This document shows, piece by piece, positions 24,836 to 24,932 of a stretch of DNA of 24,932 nucleotides. A program made the translations under genes and the position numbers. The DNA comes from JACMRI01 sp043778625. Lineage in GTDB: Bacteria; Bacteroidota; Bacteroidia; UBA4408. The first letter of the stretch is position 1. Every line of letters starts with the position of its first letter. The DNA is taken from the NCBI GenBank assembly GCA_043778625.1, contig JAYWFU010000054.1:1-24932 (forward strand). The letters are read 5' to 3'. The notes beneath the pieces were generated by a model, which was not told the DNA's origin, did no database searches, and was given only the letters and a program-made list of their open reading frames with translations.

Positions 24836-24932
24836 GCCAAGTAGGCAAAAGCATTTCAGCCCAAGCCTCTCACAGAACCGTACGTGAAGCTCTCGCTTCA
24901 TACGGCTCGTGTTATACCCTACATCAAAGTCC
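24836..24932 (-). mobile_element. 3' end of a group II intron (domains V and VI)
   Basis: Read on the minus strand, 24908-24875 is a 34-nt domain V: it opens GAGCCGTATG, has the catalytic AGC triad at positions 2-4, a GAGA (GNRA) tetraloop between AAGC and GCTT, and closes CACGTACGGTTC. Domain VI follows at 24871-24839: GAG-AGGC pairs with GCCT-CTT around an unpaired adenosine at 24842, the expected branch point. The branch A is 7 nt from the boundary at 24836, which is the usual distance. The rest of the intron, including any reverse transcriptase gene, lies to the right of the window. The 24 nt at 24909-24932 are presumably the end of domain IV. Confidence 0.85.
24875..24908 (-). ncRNA. Group II intron domain V hairpin
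   Basis: The 34-nt hairpin begins GAGCCGTATGAAGC, has the tetraloop GAGA and ends CTTCACGTACGGTTC. Both arms pair (GAGCCGTA with TACGGTTC including G-U pairs; GAAGC with GCTTC) around a two-base bulge. This is the catalytic core of the ribozyme and the most conserved part of any group II intron. Confidence 0.85.

Noticed and set aside
1..24932. tRNA, rRNA or transposase genes
   Set aside because: None was seen on reading both strands; only the intron ribozyme domains at the right edge are RNA features.

Overview
The window looks like a chromosomal segment of a low-GC member of the Bacteroidota, probably from the Chitinophaga/Sphingobacteria side. Four consecutive secreted proteins end in type IX secretion system (T9SS) C-terminal sorting domains (YPNP...L-x-x-G-x-Y...K). 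Start codons lack Shine-Dalgarno sequences, several genes are preceded by TAnnTTTG-like -7 boxes, and the housekeeping genes (miaA, pdhB, YfhO family, beta carbonic anhydrase) are Bacteroidota-like. The taxonomic call is inference from gene content; no marker gene was placed.

Region 1 (130-9212, + strand) is a tight run of four T9SS cargo genes with 10-13 nt gaps. First is a 1702-residue protein with Asp-box propeller repeats and a likely beta-helix. Two 500-residue paralogues follow, then a 309-residue protein. The sorting domain of the third gene resembles that of the fourth, not that of its own paralogue, so the C-terminal domain has moved as a module.

Region 2 (9315-20130) is ordinary core sequence: a type II beta carbonic anhydrase (-), a Gfo/Idh/MocA oxidoreductase (+), then a minus-strand run of two-component kinase, response regulator, TPR protein and miaA, followed by pdhB (+) and a YfhO-family membrane protein (+).

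Region 3 (20131-24932) is accessory DNA and the most interesting part. Copies of a MITE-like element of about 170 bp, with ends resembling CCCCGCTAGCGCGA / TCGCGCTAGCGGGG, lie on both sides of an AT-rich orphan gene. Next come three single-gene units on the minus strand: an SRPBCC gene with one in-frame stop, an AlbA_2/ATPase-fold protein and a Coq4-like protein. Two homologous folded sites of 112 and 132 nt lie 9 and 16 nt after the stops of the AlbA_2 and Coq4-like genes. Each has RYYYAAC/GTTRRRY-like ends and a 14-15 bp inner stem, as expected of integron attC sites, so this may be an integrase-less cassette array. At the right edge, a MITE copy is interrupted by the 3' end of a group II intron (domains V and VI clearly readable, minus strand). 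The rest of the intron lies beyond the window.
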